Assembly: GCA_958295665.1 (NCBI GenBank)
Contig: OY282559.1
Span: forward strand, 127,447,605-127,511,604
Direction: 5' to 3'
From: Tipula vernalis
Taxonomy: Eukaryota; Arthropoda; Insecta; Diptera; Tipulidae
DNA length: 64,000 nucleotides
Position numbers and translations under genes: made by a program. The notes beneath the pieces are model-generated. The model did no database searches. It worked only from the letters and a program-made list of their open reading frames with translations, and was not told where the DNA came from. Of the stretch, positions 41,461 to 54,500 are shown piece after piece (the first letter of the stretch is position 1; every line of letters begins with the position of its first letter).

Positions 41461-43611
41461 TTGAAAGTGTTTGGCTTGGCTAACGGTTGCTATCTTATGG
41501 TTTCCACCCGATTAAACATGTGTTCTTAAAAATTAAAAATTTCAAACTATTAGATCAGCGTTTATCGATATTCAGCAAAAACGAGTTTGATTTAAAAAAA
41601 AATGTTAAATTTGGCTTGGGCGAATTTGAATTTGGTTTCTATCAAGTTAAAGGATTTAAAAGTTGTGATTTGAAAATGCTGAAGTTTTCTTATTCTGTAC
41701 TCTTCTTTTCTTGACTCTATTCTAATCAACAAATGCCGAATTTCAACCTTTTGACTGTCTTACCTTAGATATTAAAATAATAGAATAGATGAATTTAAAT
41801 AAACATTTTTTTTTTTTTTTATTTTTCTGCCCAATTGATGAGCTGAACCACGTCCAGTGGTGAAGCTGAAGCGATACTGTCTGTTATAACGGAATAAATC
41901 GTAAGTATTCTGCAATTGTGATTTCTCACATATATTGCCATGTATAGGCCAAAATCATTTTAATCTTTAGCAAATTGTTCAATTTGGTAAATAGTTGATC
42001 ACATATACATAGATATATGGTCAACAAAATTTAATATCCTTGTTAATCAGTTGGCTACTAAACATTCCCGCTTTCGAGGTTAAGATGTAAGCCAGGACAA
42101 TACTATTATCGAGCCGGTCCAACCATAAACCTTTAGTTCGTCGTTTTAACATGCCTTGCTTATAATTTTCACTAAGCGACTTCCGAGCAATACAGCACAA
42201 AGCTCCAACCGTGGTACATATTACATTCGTTTGTTCCTACCCTCAAATATGTTACAGCTCCCTGTGCTTTTTTCGATGCATCTGTGAAAGTTGTTTGGAG
42301 CAGTGTCGATTACTCAAAACCGTGGTATAGTATAACGAGCAACATTAATTTCTTTCAACTTAATTAACTGCGGTCTCAGGTTAGACCAATCAGAATTTAT
42401 ATCAGGAGGTAACACTTCGTCCCGCTGAATTTTTTTTAATCCATAAACGTTAAAACAACTAATTTTTTTTTACCACGATTACAGGAGATAATCACCCAAG
42501 TGGATCGAAAATTCTGGAGAACACCGACAATAAGCTTTTCTTTGTGTGAAAATTTATATTACAAAATGCAGCTCAAATTGGTAAAGGTGACGTGTTGAAA
42601 ACCAGATCAATTCTACAATGTTTTTACTTATAACGGATCTACGAACATGACCAAGCTATTCTATTGACTGTTCGGGTAACTGGTTTGCATTAGTTCTCTT
42701 GAATTTGATACTCCCAGTATCCCAAAGTAAAATCATCATTCGCTACTAAGCTTTTTCATTTGATAGACTTTATTTCATTTTCATTTTCAAAATTTTATTA
42801 CTGCCTGTAATCAAGTAATTCACATAAAAGTTACGTGGTAAAAGGTTTGATGCTTGTTTGGTACACTCATATTTGTAATCGTTAGCAAGCTTGTACAAGA
42901 TGTCCCATAAGTTACAGTGAGCAGCCCGTAATGTTAGATGTCTTGATTATTGGTATCCCTTCAAACAACTCTTTGACCATCAGCATCATCAGGATGAATA
43001 AGGATCTGTCGAAACATCTTTTGTAAATCTGCCACAATTGCTCAATATTCTAAACCATCTTGAATCGTCGAACCACATTCCAATATACAGTTTATGAATA
43101 ACCTGGCCTATATGGCTTGCTACACACTATCCATAATAAACCACTCTAAGTTTTGTACTGGTTCTTGCTTCTTTTATGACTGCGTGGTGCGATCAATAAA
43201 AATTGTGTCGATTGATTTCGGCCTTAGGTACTACTTCCTTGTGGTCTAATCGATGGTACTCATTCATGAATGTTTTATATATGGTTGCGAATTCCGTATT
43301 CCTAGTAAATGTCCATTCCATACTGAAAATCCGTTTGGTACCATAACGGTGCTTTTATAAATGTTAACCGCACTAGGTAGTGTCAATTTGATGTTCTTGT
43401 GGTAGTGCCAATGTAATGTTTTTCACACGGATGTTTGTTCATCTAATATTGGAACAGACATATTCTGGATATCGGCAACCTTCCGAAATTGTTCAAATAA
43501 TTGGGTCGGATCTAACGATTGAACTGTTGTATGAAAACTTTAGATAGTTTCATGGTTTGAACTGCTTTCTAGCACTCCGCAAAAAATCTAACAAAAATTT
43601 TGTGTTGTACC

Positions 43612-43618
43612 ATTAGGA

Positions 43619-43678
<60 letters not shown>

Positions 43679-44290
43679 GAAGGGTTATGTGGGCGATCAG
43701 CCACCTCGCACGGCAACCTAAAAGATCTATTGTGCTGGACGCTGGTTAATTATCCATCCAGTCAATATTCAGGTTCTTAGTGAACTTGATAATACTGCCA
43801 GCCGATACATGATACATACTATATGGGCTTATTGCTCTCCCTCCTACATGTTAACTACAGCATGTAGTATCGCTAGAAAGACGGTAGCATTGGAACCCAA
43901 GGACTTCGAGAAAGCTGTCCCACTCCCGTATATTCTTACCCCTGCCTCGTCTACCGTTTGATTTTACTCTTACGAGTTGCTGGGAATTGCAAATCGCCTG
44001 TAGGTCACCCAGCTTTACTACAGGAAGGCTAAATAAAACTTGAGGGTGGCTGGTATCCAGAGTCCGCATACCTTGGACTGATTAACCTATCAGCCATTCA
44101 TCCATCGGCATATGCTGTTCCACCTTAGATTAGGGTTTTTTGTCAAAGGTTTTCTCCTTTAACGCCGTACTTTAGCCTGTGCAAAATGGCCAAAAATGTG
44201 CCAAATGACTTTAGTTACCAGTGGTTGCTACGAGGAGGCAGCACGTATACTTGCGAATTGTGAACAGGTTACTCCTTACACAATTGTAAC
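43612..44290 (-). mobile_element. (AAT)n-tailed retroelement 3' end, copy 3, inside BEL-1
   Basis: Reverse-complement match to 12379-12877. On the minus strand it ends in CCCTTCAATAATAAT. The internal block NIREWDSFLEVLG (near 43935-43895) is shared with the 12.4-kb copy, and an open stretch 44069-43851 precedes it. BEL-1 protease motifs lie on one side and BEL-1 pre-RT motifs on the other, which shows it inserted into BEL-1. The 5' edge near 44290 is approximate and no target duplication was resolved. Confidence 0.78.
43619..43678. repeat. (ATT)n microsatellite, tail of the retroelement
   Basis: Twenty perfect ATT units. Its position at the 3' end of copy 3, with shorter AAT tails at 12012 and 12865, shows it arose by expansion of a retroelement tail. 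Confidence 0.95.
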
Positions 44291-44889
44291 TATCACGCAG
44301 CTGCCTAATACATGACCGGAACAGCTTACGTGATGCGCACCCTACTGGAAGGTTACGGAGCTAGTAAATTATCATTTGCTGAAGCAACCGAATGATCGCC
44401 CAATCTCAAGTAGCTTAACTGTGGATAATTGGATAAATCAAATGAAGGTAGGATTAACTTCGATGGGAGCTGTGGTAGAATTAACGCTTTTGTAGTGATT
44501 GAATTTTCATGATTAGGAATGTATACCAATCTAAGGGCTGTAGAGTCGTAATATAATCGTATAAGCGTAGACTATGAACCGCTGTCTAAGAAAGCTCTAC
44601 CTATATGTATTTGATTGTAATGATCAGCGATCAACACACTAATCGTTGATAATAAGTTTTCATTGGTAATGAACTGCTAAAAGAATTCAAGCAGTTGTAT
44701 TGTATTTGTTGTATCAGCTGACCCTAAGTTAAAATTGGTGATATAGTCGGAGTCACCATTTCTTTAGACTCTTGCGAACAAGCCTGTTGTATTTCCAAAT
44801 TTAATTTATTTAGCAGTATGTAAAATTAGCTACGGATCCTTGGATTCCCAATTACTGCCCATTGCCCGAATTGATGCTCCGCAACCACA

Positions 44890-46480
44890 GCCAAGTTTAT
44901 TAAAATGAAAAATCTCTCAAGAAGGCTGATGTTTAGAAACAGATATTCTCCTAGCTCTAATATAATCAAAGCTCAGATATATAACATGAATACCATCATC
45001 AAAGAGGTTATTAATATTATGAAAATCACTGGAAATCTAAACTCTCTAGCATTAAGCTAAACAAAGTGGCACTTACATAGAAATAAACAAACTGACTAAT
45101 CGAAAAGACTGGAATAACATCCCAACACTAACAAGCTCCATTAACCCAAGAAGTAGTAGATCAGAAGCTAGGGAAACCTAATTTGTTAGGAAGTACAGTC
45201 ACTGGCAAAATAATGTAATTGTTAAAATCCGGACACGGCAATGAGTTTTGCCAGACCGTCCGAAATGAAAGCCTTCGTAAAATTCAGAAATAGTAAACAT
45301 TCGCACGAGTTACAGGCAGAATTCTTTACTCTCAAGTATCAGTAAGCTATATGAGAAATTTATAATTGAAAAAATCGAAGACCATTGTGAAGAATTAGGA
45401 CTTATACCCGACAGCCAATTTGACTTTCGTCCAACTCAATCTACAACTCATGCGCAGCTGTAATCTTGAGAAACCATGTACCTCTTAAATTAAATCAAAC
45501 CAGCCCAACATTAGCGTATTTGCCAAAGGCATTTGACATCGTCTGGATTAACCAGAATGATCAAGTTAAGATTCAGGCCAGGTCTTGTTAGAGTAATATA
45601 TAGTTTCCTTTCGAAAGGACCGTATCAAGTATGGCAGAGGACGGACTATCTAGAGGATGTACTAAGGAGGAAGGAGAAAATTAAAGAAAAATGAACGTGA
45701 CCTCATCATTCATCTGGAGGTGAAAAACGAGTAATTCAGGAAGTAGAAAATCAAAATTAACATTGGTAAATATGAGGCAATAAGCTTAATAGGCAATACA
45801 ATTTTCACCAGATGTCAAGAACATACCAAATATCCTGGCATCGTGATAACAGAATGATTCAAATCATACAATCATATAAAATATTCCGTACAGAAGGCAA
45901 GCATCTCCTACAATAGCATTTAAACAATACTTCACTACCGATGCAAATTACAAAATAAAAAATGGAGGCATGGCCAACACACGACTTTCTTTTACGAACA
46001 GAGAATTTGGAGAAATTTTATTTTTTTTTTTATAATTTTTTAATTTACTGTTACTAAAGTAAAACTATTACTAAAGTAAAAATGAAACTCATCTGTTATA
46101 AACAACTAATCCGACCGATCCTGGCGTTTGGATTCCCAGCCTGGTCTGAATAATCTTCAGCCCAAATGAAAAAATTACGCCCACTTGAGTAAAAAATGGT
46201 CAGAATTTGCTCCAACATCAACCGTAAACCGGATATCTGGGGATACGTCAATAAATCGAAATTGTACGGTGATACAAACACAACGAGAATCGCCAAATTC
46301 CTCATAATCAACTTCATCAAATTTTACGAACGAGCCATAAAAGACAGCGTCAAAATAGCAGAAAACATTACCGATGATGATGCAAAATACCTAATTCCCT
46401 GCGCGATTTGACACCTGCCTGAAACTAGCCAGCTCTATAACAGTAGGAACAATAAAAACAACAGAAACAAAAAGCTTAAC
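44890..46480 (+). mobile_element. Jockey-like LINE relic, RT part
   Basis: Plus-strand segments in several frames resemble a jockey RT: NSLLSSISKLYEKFIIEKI and LIPDSQFDFRPTQSTTHAQL (45320-45460), MIKLRFRPGLVRVIYSFLS (45550-45620), then LICYKQLIRPILAFGFPAW and MKKLRPLE (46088-46190), the conserved thumb region, followed by a 72-codon open stretch to 46411. Numerous stops; no YADD box is readable. It directly adjoins BEL-1 on the left. Confidence 0.72.
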
Positions 46481-46522
46481 CCCAGTGTGGGTTTTTAAAT
46501 TATATCGTAACAAGTAAATATA

Positions 46523-48034
46523 CAGTAACGAGAATAGAAAGTGCAACACCAACACTTTTCAGGTAAAATTGTACTAATTCCCCCTTGTCATTATCGTAGA
46601 AGGCTGATTTATTTTTTGGGTATAAATACAATCGTTTTTTACATTTTTAATTATTTTGAGATAATTATTCGCAAGAGAAAGTTATTAAAATTATAATTTG
46701 TTCAAAATGGCCAAGTACACACAACTAATTATGGCTCAGAAAAATCGGATTTTGGCATTATCTGGGACACCTAAAATGTCATCGAGGCAGATTGCTGTTG
46801 AGATTGGACGCAATTACTCGAATGTGATCCGTTTTTAAAAAAAATTCATTCCACCGGTGAACTGGAACGCAAAAAGGGAACAGATCCAAAAGGAAAGACA
46901 ACTGCACGAAAAGATTTCAAAATTATCGAAATATCAACAGCCAATCGATTTAAAACTGCTATGAATATTCGGGCTGAATTCAACGCAGAAACCGGCAAAG
47001 AAATCAGGGTTCATATGATTCGTAACCGACTCCGGGAAAAACGATATATGGCCAGGTCCCCACAAACAAACCATTTCTTACGACCAAAATGAAACAAAAA
47101 TGGTTCGAATGGGCTCGGAATCACGCTGGTTGGATTCCACAACAGTGGCGAACTGTTATATTCTCCGACGAGAGTAAATTTAACCTTGTCTTTTTGACGT
47201 CTGACCCATCAGTACCTGAAAAAATCAGTGAACCTTCCAGCGGGCCAAATGAATTGAGGATATTTTTCTTATCTTGGAATTGTAGAAATGGTGTTTATTT
47301 AACGAACTGTGAACGCAGAAGTCTACAAAAAAATCTTAAAGGATTTTTGTTCCCTTCCATTCAAATGCATTTTTGAGTGCTGAGTCTGTGATTTTTCAAG
47401 ATGACTTCTCACCCCTTGTCATCGAGCAAAAACGGTAAGCATTAATTTTTTTTTCATATTAAAAGTTTTCTGTTGAAATACGGAATTCCCTCCCACACTC
47501 GATTGGCCTGGAAATTCACTGGATTTGAACCCTATTGAAAACCTTTGGCACGTAATGGGGATGAAAATCAATAGAAAGATGCCGTAATCATCCAAAAAAC
47601 TCAATTTAATAATTGAAGAAGTCTTTATACAAGAACTGACCCTCGAGTACCTACAAGATTTAATTGACTCCATGCCGGCTAGGATAGCACCTATTATTGC
47701 CAACAAAGGTGGGTCAACTAAATATTGAATACATATACATTTTATTACTTCATAAGACAGCTGTTTACCATAAAAATCAAAAAAACTACAATAAAAAGTG
47801 ATTTAACATTTTTTACCTATTCTTGAAACTGAAATTTAATTTTACCTGAAAAATGGTAAAAAATTATAATGGCTTTAAAACCCATAAAACCATTTATCAT
47901 GAAATTATGTTTTTCCATAAAAAGTTACAAAGAACCACTTCTAAAACAATTGTTGTTTTAAACGTGCGTCGTATTGGCAATATACATCTTTTTGTCTGTT
48001 TTTAGGGGTGTTGCACTTTCTATTCTCGGTACTG
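46523..48034 (+). mobile_element. Tc1/mariner transposon, full length (1512 bp), TA flanked
   Basis: Terminal inverted repeats CAGTAACGAGAATAGAAAGT and, at the right, the inverse of CAGTACCGAGAATAGAAAGT, continuing with GCAACACC. TA dinucleotides sit directly outside at 46521-46522 and 48035-48036, as expected for TA target duplication. A defective plus-strand transposase fills the interior. Confidence 0.93.
46707..47728 (+). pseudogene. Tc1-type transposase, frameshifted
   Basis: About 340 codons from ATG 46707 to TGA 47726-47728, the usual Tc1 length. The N-terminal helix-turn-helix reads RILALSGTPKMSSRQIAVEI with a stop near 46836. The DDE domain shows TVIFSDESKFNL near 47155-47190 (first Asp), a block VIFQDD with CHRAKTV in a shifted frame near 47388-47430 (second Asp), and SLDLNPIENLWHVM near 47518-47560 (DLNPIE-type Glu block). 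At least three frameshifts or stops make it inactive. Its termini are intact, so it could in principle be moved by an active relative. Confidence 0.87.
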
Positions 48035-48036
48035 TA

Positions 48037-51000
48037 TTTATAAGTAATTCTTAAATTATAAAATCCTATTGTACACCACAAAAAAAAAAAAAAACAAATA
48101 AATTAAGTCTCCGCTGCCCCCCCCCCCCCGCCCTAACATTATTTGAATAAATGATTTAAAACCAAAATTAACATATTTTTTGTCCCGGTTCGTCCTAGCA
48201 AACGTCTGGTAACCCCAGACAACCATGACATGATGTCGTACAAAAAAATATACACAATGGGTGATTACAAAATTTAATTACCATTGTACCACCTAAAATT
48301 AAAGGTCGAATTCCACGATAATTGCATTGGTGCTATAAAATTGGCACGTACAATTAATCGGATAATTGACAGGTGAATTACGTTTATTTAGTTTATTTTG
48401 AAATATTTCAATTTTTTTTTTGTGTTTTTGGTGTTTTGCACAAACACAAGATTTTTCACATATTCGATCATTTTGGTAATATTTCAAAATTTGGCATCAG
48501 AGCCCAAGCCTAAATTATGGAATAACACTGATTTGGACAGATTTGGAAAGCATAATGTCTGAAATGAGTATACGATCTCATTCCTCACTAATTTTTTATT
48601 GAATTAAACTGTAAAATAATTGAACACTCGCAAAAAGTATGTTTAAAAATTGAAAAGTTGTACAAAGTTTGGCCGGCGATGCTCGTTCCAGGGGTCGGTC
48701 GTACAAATCATAAAACATTGTTTACAATAAATTTTAAAACACCCTAATAAAACCGCATCATGCATAACACTATCAGCTAATAAAATAGTAATTTAGGAAA
48801 ATGGGAGGTGCTTAAGATATTTGTGATTTTCAATACAACATGTCTACGAGTTCAAGAGCAAAAAATTGAATCCGGGATTTTTGATGAATGAAAATTTAAG
48901 AGAAAGAGAAGTTTGTCTGTGTATTAAATCAATAAGATTTTTTCGGCCCAAGATATATTAACAATAATGGTTTTCATAACATTTTTCGATTCGTTAATCA
49001 GAAAAAAATGAAGAGGCCAATCATTTATAATATATCTACCAAAATCTTATATCCATCTTTGTCTGGGCATAAAACACAAAGAAATGAGAGTTTCCCTTTG
49101 TTTTATTGATTTAGTGAATATAATTCGCTAGATCAGTACGTTCGTACTTGCCGCTAAATGTGGTAAGTAGCAATTGTATTTTTGTATTTTGGTCGTAGCT
49201 ACCTGATGAGTAAACCAAATTTTTCAGTACGAAACCAAACGACCAACCAACATCGTTAGACACTTTGCATAACTTTTGGGGTAAAGTACGGGGGGATTGA
49301 TATTTCTACTATTTTTGGAGATACTATTGTTAATATATTTTGTCTATAAAATGCCGAAAGGATCCTATTTTAATCTTAAATTTTTGTCTTTGAAACTTTT
49401 GAAAATGTAAGCTTTTCCAATTTTACACTTTTTTTTTAAAATCTAAGAGTTTAAAATTTCACTTTTCAATCCATCAAGTTTATGCGATATTCCCATATTT
49501 AAATTGATTGAATTAAATTAACTTGTGTATCCTGTCAAACTTCCATAGGACACCAGAATACAACTAGGCATTAAAAAACATGAATAATTTTGTTGACTAA
49601 CCAAAAAATATTTGGCTGCTGCTATCACATACCATAAATTTTATGTTTGTATATACATGTGTAATTCAACATAAGGATAAACATTATTTTATGTTTTTGG
49701 GGTAATTTAATGATATAAAAATAATTTCATTCGAATAAAAATAAAATATTGAAATAAAAATATTAAATTACCAAGGGAATATTATATAAACATACGTATA
49801 ATTTTGTATATGTACGAAAAGCTTTAAAACTTCTAAATATAATAAATTTTCTCTTGTTCATTTTATACAAAAAAGAAAATTCCAAATAATACAAATGTAT
49901 GGTAGTGAAATTCATTTTCTTTTTCCCAAATAAAAAAAAATAAACAAAATGGATCATTTAAATTTTTTAACTAAACATCGTACACATATCGTACGTAAAC
50001 GGCTTAAACATTCATTCACTCAGAGCATAATAAAAGCTTCGTCTTAATTTTACTCCAAAATTTTATAATTCAGGTACGTTTACCTTATAAACAACAATAT
50101 ACTATACTTAAAAATAACATACAGTAACCTCTAAACTAATATAACCAGATAATACAGAATTATGCAAAAATAAAGTCGAAAAAAAAGTTCGACTCATGTT
50201 AACCTAAAATAAAAGCGCACGGAATCAGATAAATGATGAAAAATACAAATTTGTATTAAGCTTTTTCAAGCGTTTTCTATCTACAATTTTTCCGGTGGCT
50301 GAATACATACACAGAACAATATTATGAGACTGCAAAATCAAAATGGAAACAAACACACAACCACAGCTGAACTAAATTCATGTATACGAAAACAAAAAAG
50401 CTCAAACGAGAAAAATTGAAAAAGCCAAAAAAAAATGTTTACCATGTGTGATAAATATTTATAACATTTGGGAAATGAATGTCTACATGTGTGTATGTTT
50501 TGTGCTGCCATAAGCGGAGAACGAAAGAATATGATTTAAGATGAAAATGAAAATATAATCGAATTTTTTTGTAGTTGTTATTGTTATACGTTTTATATAT
50601 TAAATAGAAAATAACTTCTAAGCACACAAACAACAAAACTAACGAATAAACAAAGATGTGATGGACTAAAAATAAGTCGTGATGTCTTAAAGATGAACAA
50701 ATTTACATATAGTTACAAGTCAAAATATTTTTGGCTCATTTAAATACTTGATACGCATCTTTATTATAAAAGACGCTTTTATGAGGAGCAGTCATATACA
50801 TATTTTAGTTGGTTAAGCCGAGCAGATTTATTATAACAAAAAATGGTAAAGTTGTGAACCAAGTTGCCTCAAAAAATGTATCCCTTATATTTGCGAAACG
50901 CTACGGCTTAAAACTTAATTTGATACCATATCGTTCCCAACCAAAACTGGTTGAATCATAATTACAAAGGGGACCGTACTCTGTAAAAGAGGATGAATGC

Positions 51001-51569
51001 TCGGCTTTGTAGAATGAAAAAAATTTGTGGTTTTTTTAATTTTTTTAATGATGACATCGATGGCTATGTTCCGATGTTTTCCATAAGTATTAATGTATAA
51101 AGATTTCGTAGATAACATGGATGAAAGAAGTAGGTGTTCCTGTTCGATGGAACATTAATATGATACAATCTGGCGATACCTTTTAGAGAGGAAGAGCCAA
51201 ATTGCGACAGTGCTATGCAGGAATCTCAGATGTGCTTCATGGGTAAAACGGTTCACCCTAGCTGATCTATGTTCGTGCCTTGCCAATTAATATCCATATC
51301 CTGCTATTTTAGTCTCTAATTACTTTGTCCCAATTCAGGATTGCTCTCATTTTACCTGCCAAACTTTAGACTCAAATTATTTTGTCGGATTTTATAGTTA
51401 TTGAAAACCAAATTTCTATATTAATTTACTCTTCTGAACTATCGAAACATAAAACTTTTTTTTTATATCATTTGAATGTTAGCTGTTAAATAAACTTTCG
51501 GGGTTTCAATGGTTTAAATAGTCCACTGGAAGCATCGAAGTATTAAGATATGTTGTACCTTCTCAGACC
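48037..51569. other. AT-rich non-coding DNA
   Basis: About 3.5 kb. Contains an A run (48080-48094) and a C run (48117-48129) just right of the Tc1 element. No coding motif was recognised. 51120-51290 is less AT-rich but gives no readable protein. Confidence 0.5.
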
Positions 51570-54500
51570 CTGTTAAAGTTAGCCGAAAGTTTCCAGTTGA
51601 AAGTAAATGGTACATAATGCAGATTATGTTATTAACATTCAACTCATGTTGAACCGTTTTTATGTGATTTGTCAATAGCTATCGCATAAAAAAATTCAGT
51701 TCAAGTTTCCCGTGGGAAATCTTGGAAAATTCGATTTTCCAAAAATCATTAGAAAAACTGTATAAAATTAGCTTCTAGAGTCTTTTAACATCCTAGAGGC
51801 TGATTTAATACAAATTTTCTAATGATTGTTGGAAAAAAGAATTTTCCGAGATTTGCCACAGCAAACTGAAACTGAATGTTTTCCTGCGTAAGCCATTGAC
51901 AGTTAACATCTATGCAATCCATCTCTAGACATAACACTCTAGAGGCTGATTTTATACAAATTTTCTAATGATTTTGGAAAACCGAATTTTTCGAGATTTC
52001 CCACGGGAAACTTGAACTGAATTTTTTTCCTGATAGCTATTGACAAATTACATCTACGCAATCCATCTCCAGACGTAACACTCTAGAGGCTGATTTTATT
52101 CATCCATTTCTTACTTTCGTCTGGAAACTTTTTTGAATTTTCCAAGATTTCCCACGGGAAACTTGAACTGATTTATTTTCCTGCGTTAGCTATTGACAAG
52201 TCACATCAGACATAACACTATAGAGGCTGATTTTATACAAATTTTCTAATGATTTTTGGAAAACCGAATTTTCCGAGATTTCCCACGGGAAACTTAAACT
52301 AAATTTTTTTCCAGCAATAGCTATGAACAAATCACATCAATGCAATCGATCTCCAGATATAACACTCTAGAGGCTGATTTTATACAAATTTTCTAATGAT
52401 TTTTGAAAAATCGAATTTTCCGATATTTCCCACGGAAAACTTGAACTGAAATTTTTCCTGCGATAGCTATTGACAAGTCACATCAATGCAATTCATCTCC
52501 AGACATAACACTCTAGAGGCTGATTTTATACAAATTTTCTATTGATTTTTGAAAAACAGAACTTTCCGAGATTTCCCACAGGAAAATTAAACTGAATTTG
52601 TTTCCTGCGGTAGGTATTGACAAATCACATCAATGCAATCCATCTCCAGACATAACACTGTAGAGGCTGATTTTATACAAATTTTTAAATGATATTTGGA
52701 AAATCAAATTTGCCGTGATTTCCCACGGGAAACAAACTGAATTTTTTCCTTCGATAGCTATTCATACGTCTCATCAATGCAATATATCTCCAGACATAAC
52801 AATCTAGAGGCTGATTTTATTCAGCCGTTTCTTACTTTCGTCTGGAAACTTTTTTGAATTTTCTGAGATTTCCCACGGGAAACTTAAACAGAATTTTTTC
52901 CTGCAATATGTATTGACAAATCACATCAATGCAATCCATCTCCAGACATAACACTGTAGAGGCTGATTTTACACAAATTTTCTAATGATTTTTGGAAAAC
53001 CGAATTTTCCGAGATTTGCCACAGGAAACTTAAACTGGATCCAATCCATCTCCAGACATAACACTGTAGAGGCTGATTTTATACCAATTTTCAAATGATT
53101 TTTGGATAATCGAATTTTCGGTTATCCAAAAATCATTAGAAAATTTAGCTATTGATAAATCACATCAATGCGGAAATCCATCTCCAGACATAACACTTTA
53201 GAGGCTGATTTTATACAAATTTTCTAATAATTTTTGGAAAATCGAATTTTCCGAGATTTCCCACGGGAAACTTGAACTGAATTTTTCTCCTGCGATAGCT
53301 ATGAACAAGTCACATCAATGCAATTCATCTCCAGGCATAACACTCTAGAAGCTGCTTTTATTCATCCATTTCTTACTTTCGGCTGGAAACTATTTTGAAT
53401 TTTCCTGCAAAATTTAATTTTTTCCTGCGATAGCAATAGACAAATCACATCAATGCAATCCATCTCCAGACATAACACTCTAGAGGCTGATTTTATTCAA
53501 ATTTTCTAATAATTTATGGGAAATCGAATTTTTCGAGATTTTCCACGGGAAACTTGAACAGAATTATTTCTTGCGATATCTATTGATAAATTGCATCAAT
53601 GCAATCCATCTCCAGACATAACACTGTAGAGGCTGATTTTATACCAATTTTCAAATGATTTTTGGATAATCGAATTTTCGGTTATCCAAAAATCATTAGA
53701 AAATTTAGCTATTGCCAAATCACATCAATGCAATCTATCACCAAACATAACACTCTAGAGGCTGATTTTATACAAATTTTTAAATAATTTTTGGAAAATC
53801 GAATTTTCCGAAGTTTCCCACGGGAAACTTAAACTGAATTTTTTTCCTGCGATAGCTATTGACAAATCACATTAATGCAATCCATCACCAGACATAACAC
53901 TCTGGAGGCTTATTTTATACAAATTTTCTAATAATTTTTGGAAAATCGAATTTTCCGAGGTTTTCCAAGGGAAACTTGAACCGAATTTTTTTCCTGCGAT
54001 AGCTATTGACAAATCACATCTATGTAATACATCTCCAGACATAACACTCTAGAGGTTGATTTTATACAAATTTTCTAATTATTTTTGGAAAACAGATTTT
54101 TCCGAGATTTCTCACGGGAAATTAGAACTAAATTATTTTTCTGCAATAGCTATGCACAAGTCATATCAATGCAATCCATCTCCAGACATAACACTCTAGA
54201 AGCTGATTTTATACAAATTTTCCAATAATTTTTGGAAAATTGAATTTTCCGAGATTTCCCACGGGAAACTTGAACTGAATTTTTTCCTGCGATAGCTATT
54301 GACAAGTCACATCAATGCAATTCATCTCCAGACATAACACTTTAGAGGCTGATTTTATTCATCCATTTCTTTCTTTCGGCTGGAAACTTTTTGAATTTCC
54401 CAAGATTTCCCACGGGAAACTAAAACCGAATTTTTTCTGCGATAGCTATTGACAAATCACATCAATACAATTCATCTTTAGCTATAACACTCTAGAGGCT

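Larger units (their letters stand above)
41820..44870 (-). mobile_element. BEL/Pao retrotransposon pol relic (BEL-1)
   Basis: Minus-strand landmarks in BEL/Pao order: retropepsin (GRAFLDSGS near 44593-44575, ALILPQLPSKL near 44470-44440), a pre-RT region (FHTTVQSLDPTQLFEQFRKV near 43545-43485), RT (YHRLDHKEVVPKAEI near 43260-43225; FRQILIHPDDADGQRVV near 43010-42965; LLTVTYGTS near 42925), then LPPDINSDWSNLRPQLIKL (42410-42355) and the RNase H block FTDASKKAQGAVTYL (near 42280). Stops and frameshifts are frequent. Integrase, gag and LTRs are not seen. A later insertion at 43612-44290 separates protease from RT. Confidence 0.8.
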
